Below, piece after piece: positions 33,990 to 42,733 of a stretch of 64,000 nucleotides of DNA (position 1 is the stretch's first letter; each line of letters opens with the position of its first letter). The DNA is from Deltaproteobacteria bacterium UBA2409. Lineage in GTDB: Bacteria; Bdellovibrionota_C; UBA2361; DDRT01. Location of the stretch: positions 14,694 to 78,693 of the forward strand of contig DDRT01000013.1 in the NCBI GenBank assembly GCA_002343185.1, read 5' to 3'. A program made the translations under genes and the position numbers. The notes under the pieces are model-generated. The model searched no databases and was not told the origin of the DNA. It worked only from the letters and a program-made list of their open reading frames with translations.

Positions 33990-35315
33990 GTGTCGAGCAT
34001 AGTTAACGGTTTATTCGCAGGTCGTTCAGGTATCGCCTCCCATGGTACAGCAATCGCGGTAGTGGGAGATAACATATCTAACTCAAGCACAATCGGCTTT
34101 AAGGCTTCAAGATCTGAGTTTGAAGACTTGGTATCCGGTGGACAAGCCTCAAACCGAGTTGTTGGTTCTGGCTCTCAGATTGCAGCAGTTAGTACGATCT
34201 TTACTCAAGGCACTCTTGAATCAACAGGTAGGCAGCTGGATCTTGCCATAGCAGGAAACGGATTCTTTGTACTCAATGATGGTGGGCAACGTTTTTATTC
34301 AAGAGCTGGAAACTTTAAAGTTAACTCAGCAGGATTTCTTGTTAACCAAAACAACTTAGAAGTTTTAGGCTTCCCAGCAGGTGGTTCAGGCGCTCTTGAG
34401 AGAATTAACATTAACAATGCTTCTCAGGATACAAATATTTCAACAAGCGAGATCACAGTTACTGGTAACGTAGATGCAAGTGCAACTAACCTTGCAGCCG
34501 GTACATTAGCTGCACTTAATGCGACTACCCCACGTGCTGGAACCGCAGGAGCAGGAACTGGAACATATGCTGATTTAAGTAATGCAGCCGAGTTTTCAAC
34601 CGTAGTTGAGGTGTTCGATACCTTAGGAGCCGCGCATACAATTACTGTATTTTTCTTTAAGACAGCTACCAACGAGTATACTGCTCAGGCTTACGTAAAT
34701 GCCGAAGAAGTTTCAGGCAGCCCAGCTGGTGATGCAGGAGAGCCAAGGTTGATTTATAACTCGGCTGGAACTGATGCCAATATCGTTTTACAGTTCAATC
34801 CTGATGGAACTCTAACCTCCACAAGTGAAACATCACTACAGCTTAGTGTTCCTTGGGCGAACGGATCTTCTACTTCATCTATAGATTTAGATCTTTCGAA
34901 CTTCACTCAGTTCTCAACCCAGAGTAACGTAACTGCACTTACTCAAAACGGAAAAGGGGTTGGTTCTGTAGGAAGTATCTCTATCAGCCAAAACGGAGAG
35001 ATCTTTGCTCTTTTAAGTAACGGACAAAGTTCTATAATTGGAACAATTGGACTTGTTAACTTCTCAAACCCTGAAGGATTAACAAGATCTGGTAATAACC
35101 TTCTTCAACAGTCTCCAAACTCAGGGGAGCCAATTGTTGGTCGCCCTGGGTCAGGAACTCTTGGAACAATCGAGTCAGGCAGGATTGAACTTTCAACTGT
35201 AGATATAGCTGACCAGTTCGTAAAACTGATCACTCTTCAAAGAGGTTTTCAGGCGAACTCAAGGATTATTACAACGATTAACCAGCTTCTAAACGATATT
35301 ATTCAGTTGGCGTAA
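33990..35315 (+). CDS. flgE: Flagellar hook protein FlgE
   Basis: FlgE polymerises into the hook. The N-terminus SIVNGLFAGRSGIASHGTAIAVVGDNISNSSTIGFKAS is the rod/hook motif and the C-terminus (ELSTVDIADQFVKLITLQRGFQANSRIITTINQLL) is the matching coiled-coil end. LDLAIAGNGFFVL marks the second conserved block. Length 441 residues, normal. The start is a GTG with GGAG about 10 nt upstream. It is the last gene of the hook run. Confidence 0.94.
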   Translation: MSSIVNGLFAGRSGIASHGTAIAVVGDNISNSSTIGFKASRSEFEDLVSGGQASNRVVGSGSQIAAVSTIFTQGTLESTGRQLDLAIAGNGFFVLNDGGQRFYSRAGNFKVNSAGFLVNQNNLEVLGFPAGGSGALERININNASQDTNISTSEITVTGNVDASATNLAAGTLAALNATTPRAGTAGAGTGTYADLSNAAEFSTVVEVFDTLGAAHTITVFFFKTATNEYTAQAYVNAEEVSGSPAGDAGEPRLIYNSAGTDANIVLQFNPDGTLTSTSETSLQLSVPWANGSSTSSIDLDLSNFTQFSTQSNVTALTQNGKGVGSVGSISISQNGEIFALLSNGQSSIIGTIGLVNFSNPEGLTRSGNNLLQQSPNSGEPIVGRPGSGTLGTIESGRIELSTVDIADQFVKLITLQRGFQANSRIITTINQLLNDIIQLA

Positions 35316-35335
35316 CGGTTCAGTGGCGTTAGTAT
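35307..35335 (+). promoter_or_regulatory. Candidate promoter of meaB
   Basis: TTGGCG (35307-35312, over the flgE stop) and TAGTAT (35330-35335) are 17 nt apart; the ATG follows 9 nt later, giving only a 2-3 nt leader. Confidence 0.4.
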
Positions 35336-35344
35336 AGCCTCTGG

Positions 35345-36247
35345 ATGAAGGAGTTGGACTCGGTAAGAAAAATTGCAAAGGCGATCTCTGCTGCTGAGAA
35401 CGGAGACAACCGCATACTCCCTATACTAAAGGAAGCATTTAAGCTCTCAGGTAATGCCTATATCTTGGGCGTTACTGGTAGTCCTGGGGCTGGAAAATCA
35501 ACTTTAGTTGATCAGCTTGCACTATTTGCAAGAACTTTAAATAAAAAAGTTGCAGTCTTAGCAGTTGATCCATCAAGTCCCTATACAGGTGGTGCAATCT
35601 TAGGTGATAGAATCAGAATGAGTCAGGCTGCCTCAGATCATTCAATCTATATTAGATCTTTAGCCTCACGTGGAGCATTGGGGGGACTTAGCAGAGCTGT
35701 TTTGGATAGTGTACATATTTTAGACGCTGCAGGGTTTGATCTGATCATTGTTGAAACAGTTGGAGTCGGGCAGGGAGAGGTTGATATTGTAAGAGTTGCA
35801 GATACTGTAATCGTAACCCTTGTTCCTGGGATGGGGGACGCTGTTCAAACCTTCAAGGCTGGTATTATAGAGATTGCTGATCTTTTTGTTATTAATAAAA
35901 GTGACAGAGAGGGCGCTGATCTTTTAGAGCGAGACCTTAATTTACTCTTAAGCTTAGGAGATCTTAAAGGCTGGAAGCCTATAATAACTAGAACCATTGC
36001 TACATCCGGGGAAGGGATAGGAAAACTTTATTCCTCAATCGAAGAACACCAAAAGTGGCTCAAAGATTCAAAACAAGGGGAAGTAAAAAATAAAAATAGA
36101 CTAAGAGAAAAGATAAGGACAGTTGCAGTAGGAAGATTTTTATCAAAATTTTCCGAAGACCTGGCAAAACCTTTAGAAGAATCTGTTGAAAGATGTCTTA
36201 TGAAAAAATCTGATCCATACACCGAAGCTGAGAAATTACATGCTTAA
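35345..36247 (+). CDS. meaB: MeaB/ArgK-type GTPase, methylmalonyl-CoA mutase chaperone
   Basis: The 300-residue G3E-type GTPase protects and reloads adenosylcobalamin on methylmalonyl-CoA mutase. Walker A is GVTGSPGAGKSTLVDQL; the switch region has DPSSPYTGGAILGDRIRM; ETVGVGQGE is the Walker B-like motif and NKSD the guanine specificity motif. The C-terminal dimerisation helices are shorter than usual. The mutase is not in the window. The P-type ATPase gene starts inside its last 8 nt. Confidence 0.92.
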   Translation: MKELDSVRKIAKAISAAENGDNRILPILKEAFKLSGNAYILGVTGSPGAGKSTLVDQLALFARTLNKKVAVLAVDPSSPYTGGAILGDRIRMSQAASDHSIYIRSLASRGALGGLSRAVLDSVHILDAAGFDLIIVETVGVGQGEVDIVRVADTVIVTLVPGMGDAVQTFKAGIIEIADLFVINKSDREGADLLERDLNLLLSLGDLKGWKPIITRTIATSGEGIGKLYSSIEEHQKWLKDSKQGEVKNKNRLREKIRTVAVGRFLSKFSEDLAKPLEESVERCLMKKSDPYTEAEKLHA

Positions 36248-38030
36248 AAAGAAAGAGATCTGGATAGCAATCACTGCTCTTTTATCTATTTTAATTTACA
36301 TAATTTTCGGAATTGAAATCCCCTTATTTGGAGTCCTCGCCTTAGGGGGAGGACTTTTGTTAATTGATCTTTTAAGAAAAGCAGTAAGGTTTGAGTTTGG
36401 TGCTGATCTGCTAGCAGGAATTTCAATTGTTGTATCTCTTATATTAGATGAGCACTTAGCTGGAGTAGTCATTGTACTGATGCTCTCTGGAGGTGAAGTG
36501 CTTGAGCAATTTGTAGTTGCCAAAGCATCCTCAAGTCTTAGGGCATTAATGAACAGAATGCCTAAAATTGCTCAAGTTATTGATGGTTCAAGAGTAAGGG
36601 AAATTCCCGTTGAAGAAATTACTACTGATCATGTCTTAGTGATTCTTCCTCACCAAGTATCTCCTGTTGACGGAACTGTTGTTGAGGGAACATCTGTAAT
36701 GGATGAGTCGTTTTTAACTGGTGAGCCATACATGATGAGGAAGATCCCAGGCTCAGAAATTTTATCAGGCGCTCTCAATGGAGAGTCGATGCTAAAAGTT
36801 AGACCAACATCGAGAGTTAAGGACTCACGGTATTCTCAGATAGTGAGCACCATGAAGAGAATAGAGTCTGAGAAAACTCCAATTAGACGGCTTGGTGATA
36901 ATCTTGGTGCCTGGTTTACTCCACTTGCTTTATTGATAGCTGGACTTGCATGGGGAGTTAGTGGAGATCCTTTGCGATTTCTCGCAGTTTTGGTTATTGC
37001 CACCCCCTGTCCTCTGTTAATTGCGATCCCTGTATGTATTATTGGAGCAGTATCAGTTGCTGCTAAACGCGGTATTGTAATTAGAAATCCAGCTGCTCTA
37101 GAATTGATACCTAAGTGTAAGGCACTTTTACTGGATAAAACCGGAACTATTACTTTTGGGTTACCAAGTGTTTATAGAATCTATTCGAATAATATATCTG
37201 AGGACGAGCTAGTCCAAATTACAGCAAGTTTAGAGCAATACTCAAAGCACCCCTTAGCAAAAGCTGTTCTTGAAGAGTCGAAAAAACGAAAACTTGTCCC
37301 ACTTCCTGTAACTTCTGTTAGTGAAAAACCAGGTGAGGGTTTAAGTGGGGTCGTAAACGGAAAAAATATTGTAGTTACCAGCAGAAAGAAGCATCCAGTT
37401 GTTTACGACGAATTTGGACTAGAGTGTGTGGTTTTAGTAGATGGAAAGTTAGCAGGTCTATTCCAATTTCTAGATGCCCCACGACCTGATAGTAAACCTT
37501 TTATTGACCACTTAGAGGCCAGTCATGGGATCTCTCGTGTGGTATTAATATCAGGTGATAGAGAAAGTGAAGTAAGACGAGTAGCAGAGCTTGTTGGAAT
37601 AAAGGAAGTACTCTTCAGCCAATCCCCTGAGGATAAAGTAAAACAGGTTGATAAAGAAAAAAATAAAACGATCTTTGTTGGAGATGGAATTAATGATGCA
37701 TTAGCATTATCTCGAGCAACTGTTGGTGTTGCACTTGGAAAAAGAGGAGATATATCTGCTGAAGCATCTGACTGTGTAGTTTTAGATAGTGCTCTTTATA
37801 GAGTGGATGAGCTTCTTCATTTAGCTAGTAGGATGAAAAGAGTAATGCTCGTTAGCGTGATAGGAGGAATGGTCTTAAGTTTAGTAGGAATGGGATTTGC
37901 CTCATTCGGTCTAATTACCCCAGTCCAAGGAGCGTTAATTCAAGAGGGGATTGATCTATTTGCTGTGTTAAATGCACTCAGAGTTGCAAGAGAACCTAAA
38001 AGATTAGGGGAGATAGGGGCTGAAGGGTAG
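36240..38030 (+). CDS. Heavy-metal P1B-type ATPase without N-terminal metal domain
   Basis: The protein exports a heavy-metal ion using ATP. It shows TGEP (actuator), the metal-binding membrane motif ATPCPLL, the phosphorylation site LLDKTGTITFG, HPLAKAV (nucleotide domain) and GDGINDALALSRATVGVALG (hinge). An N-terminal HMA domain is absent, and the first membrane pair starts directly (IWIAITALLSILIYIIFG). At 596 residues it is a compact form. A CPC motif without HMA is compatible with Zn/Cd/Co or Cu export; the ion is not decided. Overlaps meaB by 8 nt. Confidence 0.9.
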   Translation: MLKKKEIWIAITALLSILIYIIFGIEIPLFGVLALGGGLLLIDLLRKAVRFEFGADLLAGISIVVSLILDEHLAGVVIVLMLSGGEVLEQFVVAKASSSLRALMNRMPKIAQVIDGSRVREIPVEEITTDHVLVILPHQVSPVDGTVVEGTSVMDESFLTGEPYMMRKIPGSEILSGALNGESMLKVRPTSRVKDSRYSQIVSTMKRIESEKTPIRRLGDNLGAWFTPLALLIAGLAWGVSGDPLRFLAVLVIATPCPLLIAIPVCIIGAVSVAAKRGIVIRNPAALELIPKCKALLLDKTGTITFGLPSVYRIYSNNISEDELVQITASLEQYSKHPLAKAVLEESKKRKLVPLPVTSVSEKPGEGLSGVVNGKNIVVTSRKKHPVVYDEFGLECVVLVDGKLAGLFQFLDAPRPDSKPFIDHLEASHGISRVVLISGDRESEVRRVAELVGIKEVLFSQSPEDKVKQVDKEKNKTIFVGDGINDALALSRATVGVALGKRGDISAEASDCVVLDSALYRVDELLHLASRMKRVMLVSVIGGMVLSLVGMGFASFGLITPVQGALIQEGIDLFAVLNALRVAREPKRLGEIGAEG

Positions 38031-38035
38031 TAGGC

Positions 38036-38068
38036 TTGGGGGTCAGGCCTCCCGGCCTGACCCCCAAG
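38036..38068. repeat. Short copy of the TCAGGCC palindrome
   Basis: GGGGTCAGGCC, loop TCCC, GGCCTGACCCC, flanked by CTT and AAG. It is a single hairpin of the nested repeat family, without the GCTAGC core. It begins 5 nt after the ATPase stop, between convergent genes, and ends in AAGTTTTT, so it may terminate transcription from the left. Confidence 0.9.
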
Positions 38069-38077
38069 TTTTTAGAT

Positions 38078-38125
38078 TTCAGCTTACAGCAAGCGGCACA
38101 CGGATATGCGGAGAACAGAGAAACA
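38078..38125. repeat. Degenerate relative of the window-start tandem repeat
   Basis: The segment contains CAGCTTACAGC and then GCGGAGAACAGAGAAACAG, resembling CAGCTCACAG and ACGGAGAACAGAGATACGG at 24-76. Both places follow the 3' end of a minus-strand gene. Confidence 0.5.
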
Positions 38126-38130
38126 GATCT

Positions 38131-39270
38131 TCACCCCTTACCAAATATCTCCTTCCCCACCAAATTCCCTAAAACCTCTCTTGTTCCTCCTCCGATTGGC
38201 ATTAATCTAAGATCTCGCCACCATCGTTCAGGAGGGAATTCGGTAGTATAGCCATATCCTCCATGAAGCTGAATTGCTTTATCGGCAAGTTCAACAAGTT
38301 CATCACAGACAAGTCTTTTAACAGCGGCGCAAATTCCGCGATTATCTTCACCTTTTTGAAGAAGTGCGATTGCTTTATCACAAAGGATCTCTCCATCTAA
38401 GATTACCCGTTTCATATCAATTAATATTTCTTGGATTAGATCGATATCAATTAATCGTTTTCCGAATGCAACGCGATCTTTACAGTATTGAATCGTTGAT
38501 TTTAAACATTCCTTAGCACCACCTATCGATGTAAGGGTTAGCATTAATCTTTCCCAACTTAAGCTTTCACTACTTTGAATCCAGCCTTGACCCTCTTCTC
38601 CTAAAATATCATCATTCGAAACTCTAACATTTTCTAAGGTTAGTTCCGCTGTGTCAGAAGCAAGCCATCCAAGTTTTTTTAATCTCTTACTAACACTAAA
38701 TCCAGGAAGTTTTGTGTCGACAACGAAGGTCGTAAATCCGTTGTAGCCTTTAGTCGGATCAGTTCTGCAAAGTAGTAGAACAAAACTAGCTCTACATCCA
38801 TTTGTAATAAAAGTTTTAGCTCCATTTATAACCCACGAATCGCCATCTCTCTTTGCAGTTGTTCTTAGGGAGGCAAGGTCGCTTCCTGCTCCTGGCTCTG
38901 TGAATGCGTATGCCCCGATTTTTTCTCCGGTAATAGCAGGTGTGAGCCAAATATCTTTAAGTCTTTTAGAGCCAAAACGATCGAGTGCATGACCTACTAC
39001 AAGTGAGTGCATATTAACTCCGACAGTAAATCCTACACTTGGGACTTCCCCAAATGTTTCACACCAGGCAGCAGCTAGCTCGTAATCTCCACCAACACCA
39101 CCAGAGTCTTCATTGATTAGGAGCCCTAAATAACCTGCTTCCCCTAGGGTTTTAAATATCTCACTAGGAAAGTCTCCCTTTTCCTCCCATTCGTTAACAT
39201 GAGGGGTCACCTTTTGTGCCAGGAATTTTCTAAGGGAATCTATAAAATTTTGATGTTCTTTATAACGCAC
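38131..39270 (-). CDS. Acyl-CoA dehydrogenase, isovaleryl/long-chain type active site
   Basis: The FAD enzyme oxidises acyl-CoA thioesters. YAFTEPGAGSDLASL and WVINGAKTFITNG are the flavin motifs, and IQLHGGYGYTTEFPPERWWRD the C-terminal signature. The place of the medium-chain catalytic glutamate is taken by glycine (IGGGTREV), while a glutamate is present at about residue 240 (LSWERLMLT), the arrangement known from isovaleryl-CoA and long-chain enzymes. With MccA/MccB in the window, a leucine-pathway role is plausible. Length 379 residues, normal. Confidence 0.88.
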   Translation of the reverse strand: MRYKEHQNFIDSLRKFLAQKVTPHVNEWEEKGDFPSEIFKTLGEAGYLGLLINEDSGGVGGDYELAAAWCETFGEVPSVGFTVGVNMHSLVVGHALDRFGSKRLKDIWLTPAITGEKIGAYAFTEPGAGSDLASLRTTAKRDGDSWVINGAKTFITNGCRASFVLLLCRTDPTKGYNGFTTFVVDTKLPGFSVSKRLKKLGWLASDTAELTLENVRVSNDDILGEEGQGWIQSSESLSWERLMLTLTSIGGAKECLKSTIQYCKDRVAFGKRLIDIDLIQEILIDMKRVILDGEILCDKAIALLQKGEDNRGICAAVKRLVCDELVELADKAIQLHGGYGYTTEFPPERWWRDLRLMPIGGGTREVLGNLVGKEIFGKG

Positions 39271-39352
39271 AAACCCATTTTTACCGTTAAGCTCGTAAAA
39301 AGAGCAAGCTATTATGGTATCTTCAGAACAGCTGATCTAGAATCGAAGCTTC

Positions 39353-39643
39353 ATGGTTACAAAAGATCAGATAATTGAGGTTTTAAAGACGATCGAGGAT
39401 CCGGAGCTTTTTCTTGATATATGGTTTTTAGGTTTAATTTATGGGATCGAGATTGAAGAGAGTAAGGTTAAAATTGAGATGACTTTTACAACTCCAATGT
39501 GTCCCGCGGGGCCTTTGTTAACAAATCAGGTAAAAGAAAAAGTAGGAGCCTTAGAGGGAGTAAGCTCAGTTGATCTAACAGTTGTCTTTTCCCCTCCCTG
39601 GACTCCTTCAGATGAAGTAAAAGGTCTTTTAGGGATGCTATGA
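39353..39643 (+). CDS. MIP18/PaaD-like (DUF59) iron-sulfur assembly protein
   Basis: The 96-residue protein matches the DUF59/SufT-PaaD fold: IIEVLKTIEDPELFLDIWFLGLIYGIEI, then MTFTTPMCPAGPLL with the conserved cysteine, and VDLTVVFSPPWTPSD. Members help insert Fe-S clusters, or belong to phenylacetyl-CoA epoxidase as PaaD. No other paa gene is nearby, so the general assembly role is preferred. Its stop overlaps the next ATG. Confidence 0.87.
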   Translation: MVTKDQIIEVLKTIEDPELFLDIWFLGLIYGIEIEESKVKIEMTFTTPMCPAGPLLTNQVKEKVGALEGVSSVDLTVVFSPPWTPSDEVKGLLGML

Positions 39644-40455
39644 AGATATCAAAAGAGCTTATTGAAATGGAGCAGTCGCTAAGAGCGGCGCTTAGCTCAG
39701 GTGATGATCTTCATTCTATGTTGAAAGAGTTATTTTTAGATCCTGATTTTAAGGAGCAAAGTGCTTTACTTGTTCTTGTTGCAAAACTTGAAGGAGAACT
39801 TCTAAGCCCAACTCCTGTTTCATTATCTGTTTGGGCTAATGAGACTATATCAAGAGTAGGTTTTGTTTCAAAAGATTCAGTAATATTTAGATCCACTAAA
39901 GTAGAAGGAAAATCATTAATAGTAGATGGTCTAAAAGTTTATTTAGCTGAAGATCTAGTAGTAGAAGATTATAGCTGTGTTGATAAAACACAAAATTATG
40001 AGTTCGTTAAACTAAAAGAATTTAAGGGAAAAGAGATAAATTCATCGTTTCCATTTTTGCTTTTAGCATCAGAAATGTGTGGTGTAATGAAAGCAGCGAT
40101 CTCAATGACTGTAGATTATGCAAAAACTAGAGTTCAATTTGGTGTTCCGATAGGAAGTTTTCAGGCAGTTGCTCATCCATTAGCTGATAGTTATGTCAAA
40201 GTAGAGGGTCTCTCCGCTCTGACTCAGTTTTCAGCCTGGGCATTTGATAATTCACCCTCTCAGTCAGATTTAACAGCATTTTCAGCCTGGAAATTCGCTG
40301 AAACTCATGGGGCTTTAACTGTTGAAAGGGCTATCCAGCTTCATGGTGGAGTTGGATTTACTTATGAGTATCCACTTCATAAGTATTTAAGAAGGGCAAA
40401 GGCTTTAGAAGTTTTAGGTGGGGATCAATCGACTAATTTATTAGAGAGTATATGA
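39640..40455 (+). CDS. Short acyl-CoA dehydrogenase-like protein
   Basis: The C-terminal half (~residues 130-271) is a typical acyl-CoA dehydrogenase helical domain: VDYAKTRVQFGVPIGSFQAVAHPLAD and ERAIQLHGGVGFTYEYPLHKYLRRA. The N-terminal helical and beta domains are much reduced: 271 residues against ~380. The GFTYEYPLHKYLRRA ending recalls FadE-type subunits that act as heteromers. An obvious catalytic glutamate in the EGT position is missing (KALEVLGGDQS). It may be a non-catalytic partner or a reduced enzyme. Coupled on both sides (ATGA overlaps). Confidence 0.75.
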   Translation: MKISKELIEMEQSLRAALSSGDDLHSMLKELFLDPDFKEQSALLVLVAKLEGELLSPTPVSLSVWANETISRVGFVSKDSVIFRSTKVEGKSLIVDGLKVYLAEDLVVEDYSCVDKTQNYEFVKLKEFKGKEINSSFPFLLLASEMCGVMKAAISMTVDYAKTRVQFGVPIGSFQAVAHPLADSYVKVEGLSALTQFSAWAFDNSPSQSDLTAFSAWKFAETHGALTVERAIQLHGGVGFTYEYPLHKYLRRAKALEVLGGDQSTNLLESI

Positions 40456-41324
40456 AAGAATATTTTGTTTGGCTTGCAAAGATCGTGACAGTTTTTGTTT
40501 TAGTTATAATGTTTTTTGGAGCAATAAGCGCATCGCAGCTTTCAAAAGATCTTACACCTAAAACTGGAGCAAGAGTTGGAGTCGTAAGACTTGAAGGGAT
40601 GATAATGGATGTTTCAGATATCCTTAGCCAACTTGATGAGTTTGTAGAGGATAAATCAATTAAAGCCATTGTTATTAGGATTGATTCTCCAGGAGGAGCA
40701 GTTGGCCCGTCTCAGGAGATTTATTCTGCGGTTAATAGAGCAAAATCAATAAAACCAGTTGTATCAAGCATGGGAGCAGTTGCAGCATCAGGGGGGCTTT
40801 ATGCGGCGATGTCCTCAAGTAAAGTTTTTGCTCAGCCAGGAACCTTAACAGGCTCAATTGGGGTGATAATGCAGATACCTAATTTTAGTGAGCTTTCCAG
40901 TAAAGTTGGCGTCTCAGTTGTGACTTTAAAAAGTGGTGATCTTAAGGATGCAGGTAATTCATTTAGGCCGATGACTGAAAGTGAAGCACAGTATCTGACT
41001 GATACTGCAAAAAAAGTTCATGAACAATTTATAAGAGACATAGCAAAAGGAAGAAGTCTTGATATTTCAAAAGTCAGAAGTTTTGCAGATGGAAGGGTTC
41101 TAACTGGAGAAGAGGCTAAGAACTTAGGCTTGCTTGATGAATTTGGAGATATGTATGAAGCAGCAAGAGCGGCCTTGGAGATTTTAGAAATCAAGGAAAA
41201 GCCGGTTCTTGTTGAAAAGCATAAGCCTTTTCAGGAGCTAAGAGAAATATTACAGAGCAGTAAAACACTAATAAACTCCCTTACACCACAGTTTAATAGC
41301 ACACTACTTTTGGTTAGCCAGTAA
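40452..41324 (+). CDS. sppA: Signal peptide peptidase SppA, 36K type
   Basis: This membrane-anchored serine protease degrades cleaved signal peptides. An N-terminal membrane segment (IVTVFVLVIMFFGAISAS) is followed by the crotonase-like fold: IVIRIDSPGGAVGPSQEIYSAV, SSMGAVAASGGLYAAMSS (nucleophilic Ser) and GTLTGSIGVIMQIPNF; the lysine of LKSGDLKDAGN is the expected general base. Length 290 residues, single-domain form. proC begins on the last base of its stop codon. Confidence 0.92.
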   Translation: MKEYFVWLAKIVTVFVLVIMFFGAISASQLSKDLTPKTGARVGVVRLEGMIMDVSDILSQLDEFVEDKSIKAIVIRIDSPGGAVGPSQEIYSAVNRAKSIKPVVSSMGAVAASGGLYAAMSSSKVFAQPGTLTGSIGVIMQIPNFSELSSKVGVSVVTLKSGDLKDAGNSFRPMTESEAQYLTDTAKKVHEQFIRDIAKGRSLDISKVRSFADGRVLTGEEAKNLGLLDEFGDMYEAARAALEILEIKEKPVLVEKHKPFQELREILQSSKTLINSLTPQFNSTLLLVSQ

Positions 41325-42076
41325 TGAAGATTGCAGTTGTTGGTCTGGGAGTTTTAGGAAGAGCTATTGTTTCAAGATGGCTTCAAACTAAAGTTCTGGG
41401 AAAGCAAAATCTTTTTGGGATCTCCTATAAAAAAGAAAAAAATCTGCCTATAAAATTAACAACCAACTATAAAGAAAAAGCTGATCTATATGTGATAGCT
41501 GTAAAGCCTCATTCATTAGGGTCTGTTCTTGATAAACTATCTCCTGGTTCTAATCTTGTTTCCTTAGTCACTGGAGTTCCAATAAGTGCTTATAAAAACT
41601 TTAATGTTGCTAGGGTAATAACAAATACACCTTCCTTAATAGGGGCAGGAGTAAGCGCAGTGTCATTTAGTGAGAATTTTAAAAGAAAAAAAGATGTGTT
41701 TAAGCTTCTTTCAACTCTTGGTGAGGTTGTTGAGCTTTCAGAGAGTAACTCTGATGTTTTAACTGCACTGACTGCTAGTGGGCCTGCGTTTTTTTATACT
41801 ATGGTTGAAGCCCTAGCTGATGGTGCAGTTGCGATGGGTCTTAGAAGAAAGGATGCTTTAAGGCTTGCAGCTCTTACAATGCGAGGTGCAGCAGAAATGG
41901 TTTTATTTACTGGCACTCATCCAGCATCTCTTAAAGATGATGTTACTACCCCATCTGGGTGCACTATAGAGGGGCTTCATGTTCTTGAAGAGGGGAATAT
42001 AAGGGCAACTCTGGCTAGAGCCTTGAGGGTGACTACTGAGAGGGCAAGAGTTTTAGGAAAAGTAGCCAGAGATTAA
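41324..42076 (+). CDS. proC: Pyrroline-5-carboxylate reductase
   Basis: The enzyme makes proline from P5C with NAD(P)H. The Rossmann start is KIAVVGLGVLGRAIVSRW; VIAVKPHSLGSVL and VITNTPSLIGAGVSA are family blocks; the C-terminal signature is TASGPAFFYTMVEALADGAVAMGL...TMRGAAEMV. Length 250 residues, a little short. It ends an operon with the DUF59, acyl-CoA dehydrogenase-like and sppA genes. A proline oxidation pair lies 10 kb away. Confidence 0.93.
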   Translation: MKIAVVGLGVLGRAIVSRWLQTKVLGKQNLFGISYKKEKNLPIKLTTNYKEKADLYVIAVKPHSLGSVLDKLSPGSNLVSLVTGVPISAYKNFNVARVITNTPSLIGAGVSAVSFSENFKRKKDVFKLLSTLGEVVELSESNSDVLTALTASGPAFFYTMVEALADGAVAMGLRRKDALRLAALTMRGAAEMVLFTGTHPASLKDDVTTPSGCTIEGLHVLEEGNIRATLARALRVTTERARVLGKVARD

Positions 42077-42083
42077 AAAAAAG

Positions 42084-42111
42084 TTGACTAGTGAATTTTT
42101 GATTGTATCAT
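42084..42111 (+). promoter_or_regulatory. Candidate promoter for a leaderless gene
   Basis: TTGACT (42084-42089) and TATCAT (42106-42111) are 16 nt apart; exactly 7 nt (CCCCACA) follow before the ATG at 42119, so transcription would begin at the start codon. No Shine-Dalgarno is present. Confidence 0.5.
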
Positions 42112-42118
42112 CCCCACA

Positions 42119-42733
42119 ATGTTAGAACATGATCCTATTCAAGAAAAAGTCGCACGAGTAAAACTTTGGAAGGATAATCCAGCACATAAGGGAACTTTAG
42201 CTGTACTTACTGGATTTGTTAAAGGACATCAACCAACTAATCAAGCAGAGCTAGAACTTTTTAGAGAATTTTCGTCTGGTGGAAGTATTCATCCGGCAAT
42301 CGCTAGAGCACTAGGAGTAGGTCAAAGCTCTGTATCAGTTACAACCACAAGCCGATCAGTGTCTCAACGACCTACAATAGATTTAAAAAATGAAGATTCC
42401 AAAATTCAAACAGGTTCTAGTGGTGTTACAATTCAATCCCTCGTCGGGGAAGATGCAAGTTTTTTTTACGGTGAATTAAAACCCACCACTAGAGCACGGT
42501 TTGAAGATATTTATCAGTTTACAAGTCAGCTAAACGGTTCCGTGGAATTCAGGCGAAGTATTGCTGATCTTATCTTATCAGGGCTAGAAAGCGATCAAAT
42601 GGTTTATTTACTAGAAGATCCAAAATTCAAAGATGAAGTTAAAAAGATCAGTAAATTAGCTGTTACTGAGCAAGAGGTCGTGTTATCATACCGGACACTA
42701 AGAGAGAAATTTCTACCCGAACCTACCTTTTAA
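42119..42733 (+). CDS. Protein of unknown function (204 residues)
   Basis: No family is recognised. Residues 1-75 are mixed helical (EHDPIQEKVARVKLWKDNP, NQAELELFREF). A Ser/Thr-rich linker follows (SVSVTTTSRSVSQRPT, ~78-110). The C-terminal ~85 residues look helical (TTRARFEDIYQFTSQLN, RRSIADLILSGLESDQMV). No signal peptide. Its own promoter is predicted. The 3' end overlaps the convergent neighbour by 11 nt. Confidence 0.72.
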   Translation: MLEHDPIQEKVARVKLWKDNPAHKGTLAVLTGFVKGHQPTNQAELELFREFSSGGSIHPAIARALGVGQSSVSVTTTSRSVSQRPTIDLKNEDSKIQTGSSGVTIQSLVGEDASFFYGELKPTTRARFEDIYQFTSQLNGSVEFRRSIADLILSGLESDQMVYLLEDPKFKDEVKKISKLAVTEQEVVLSYRTLREKFLPEPTF

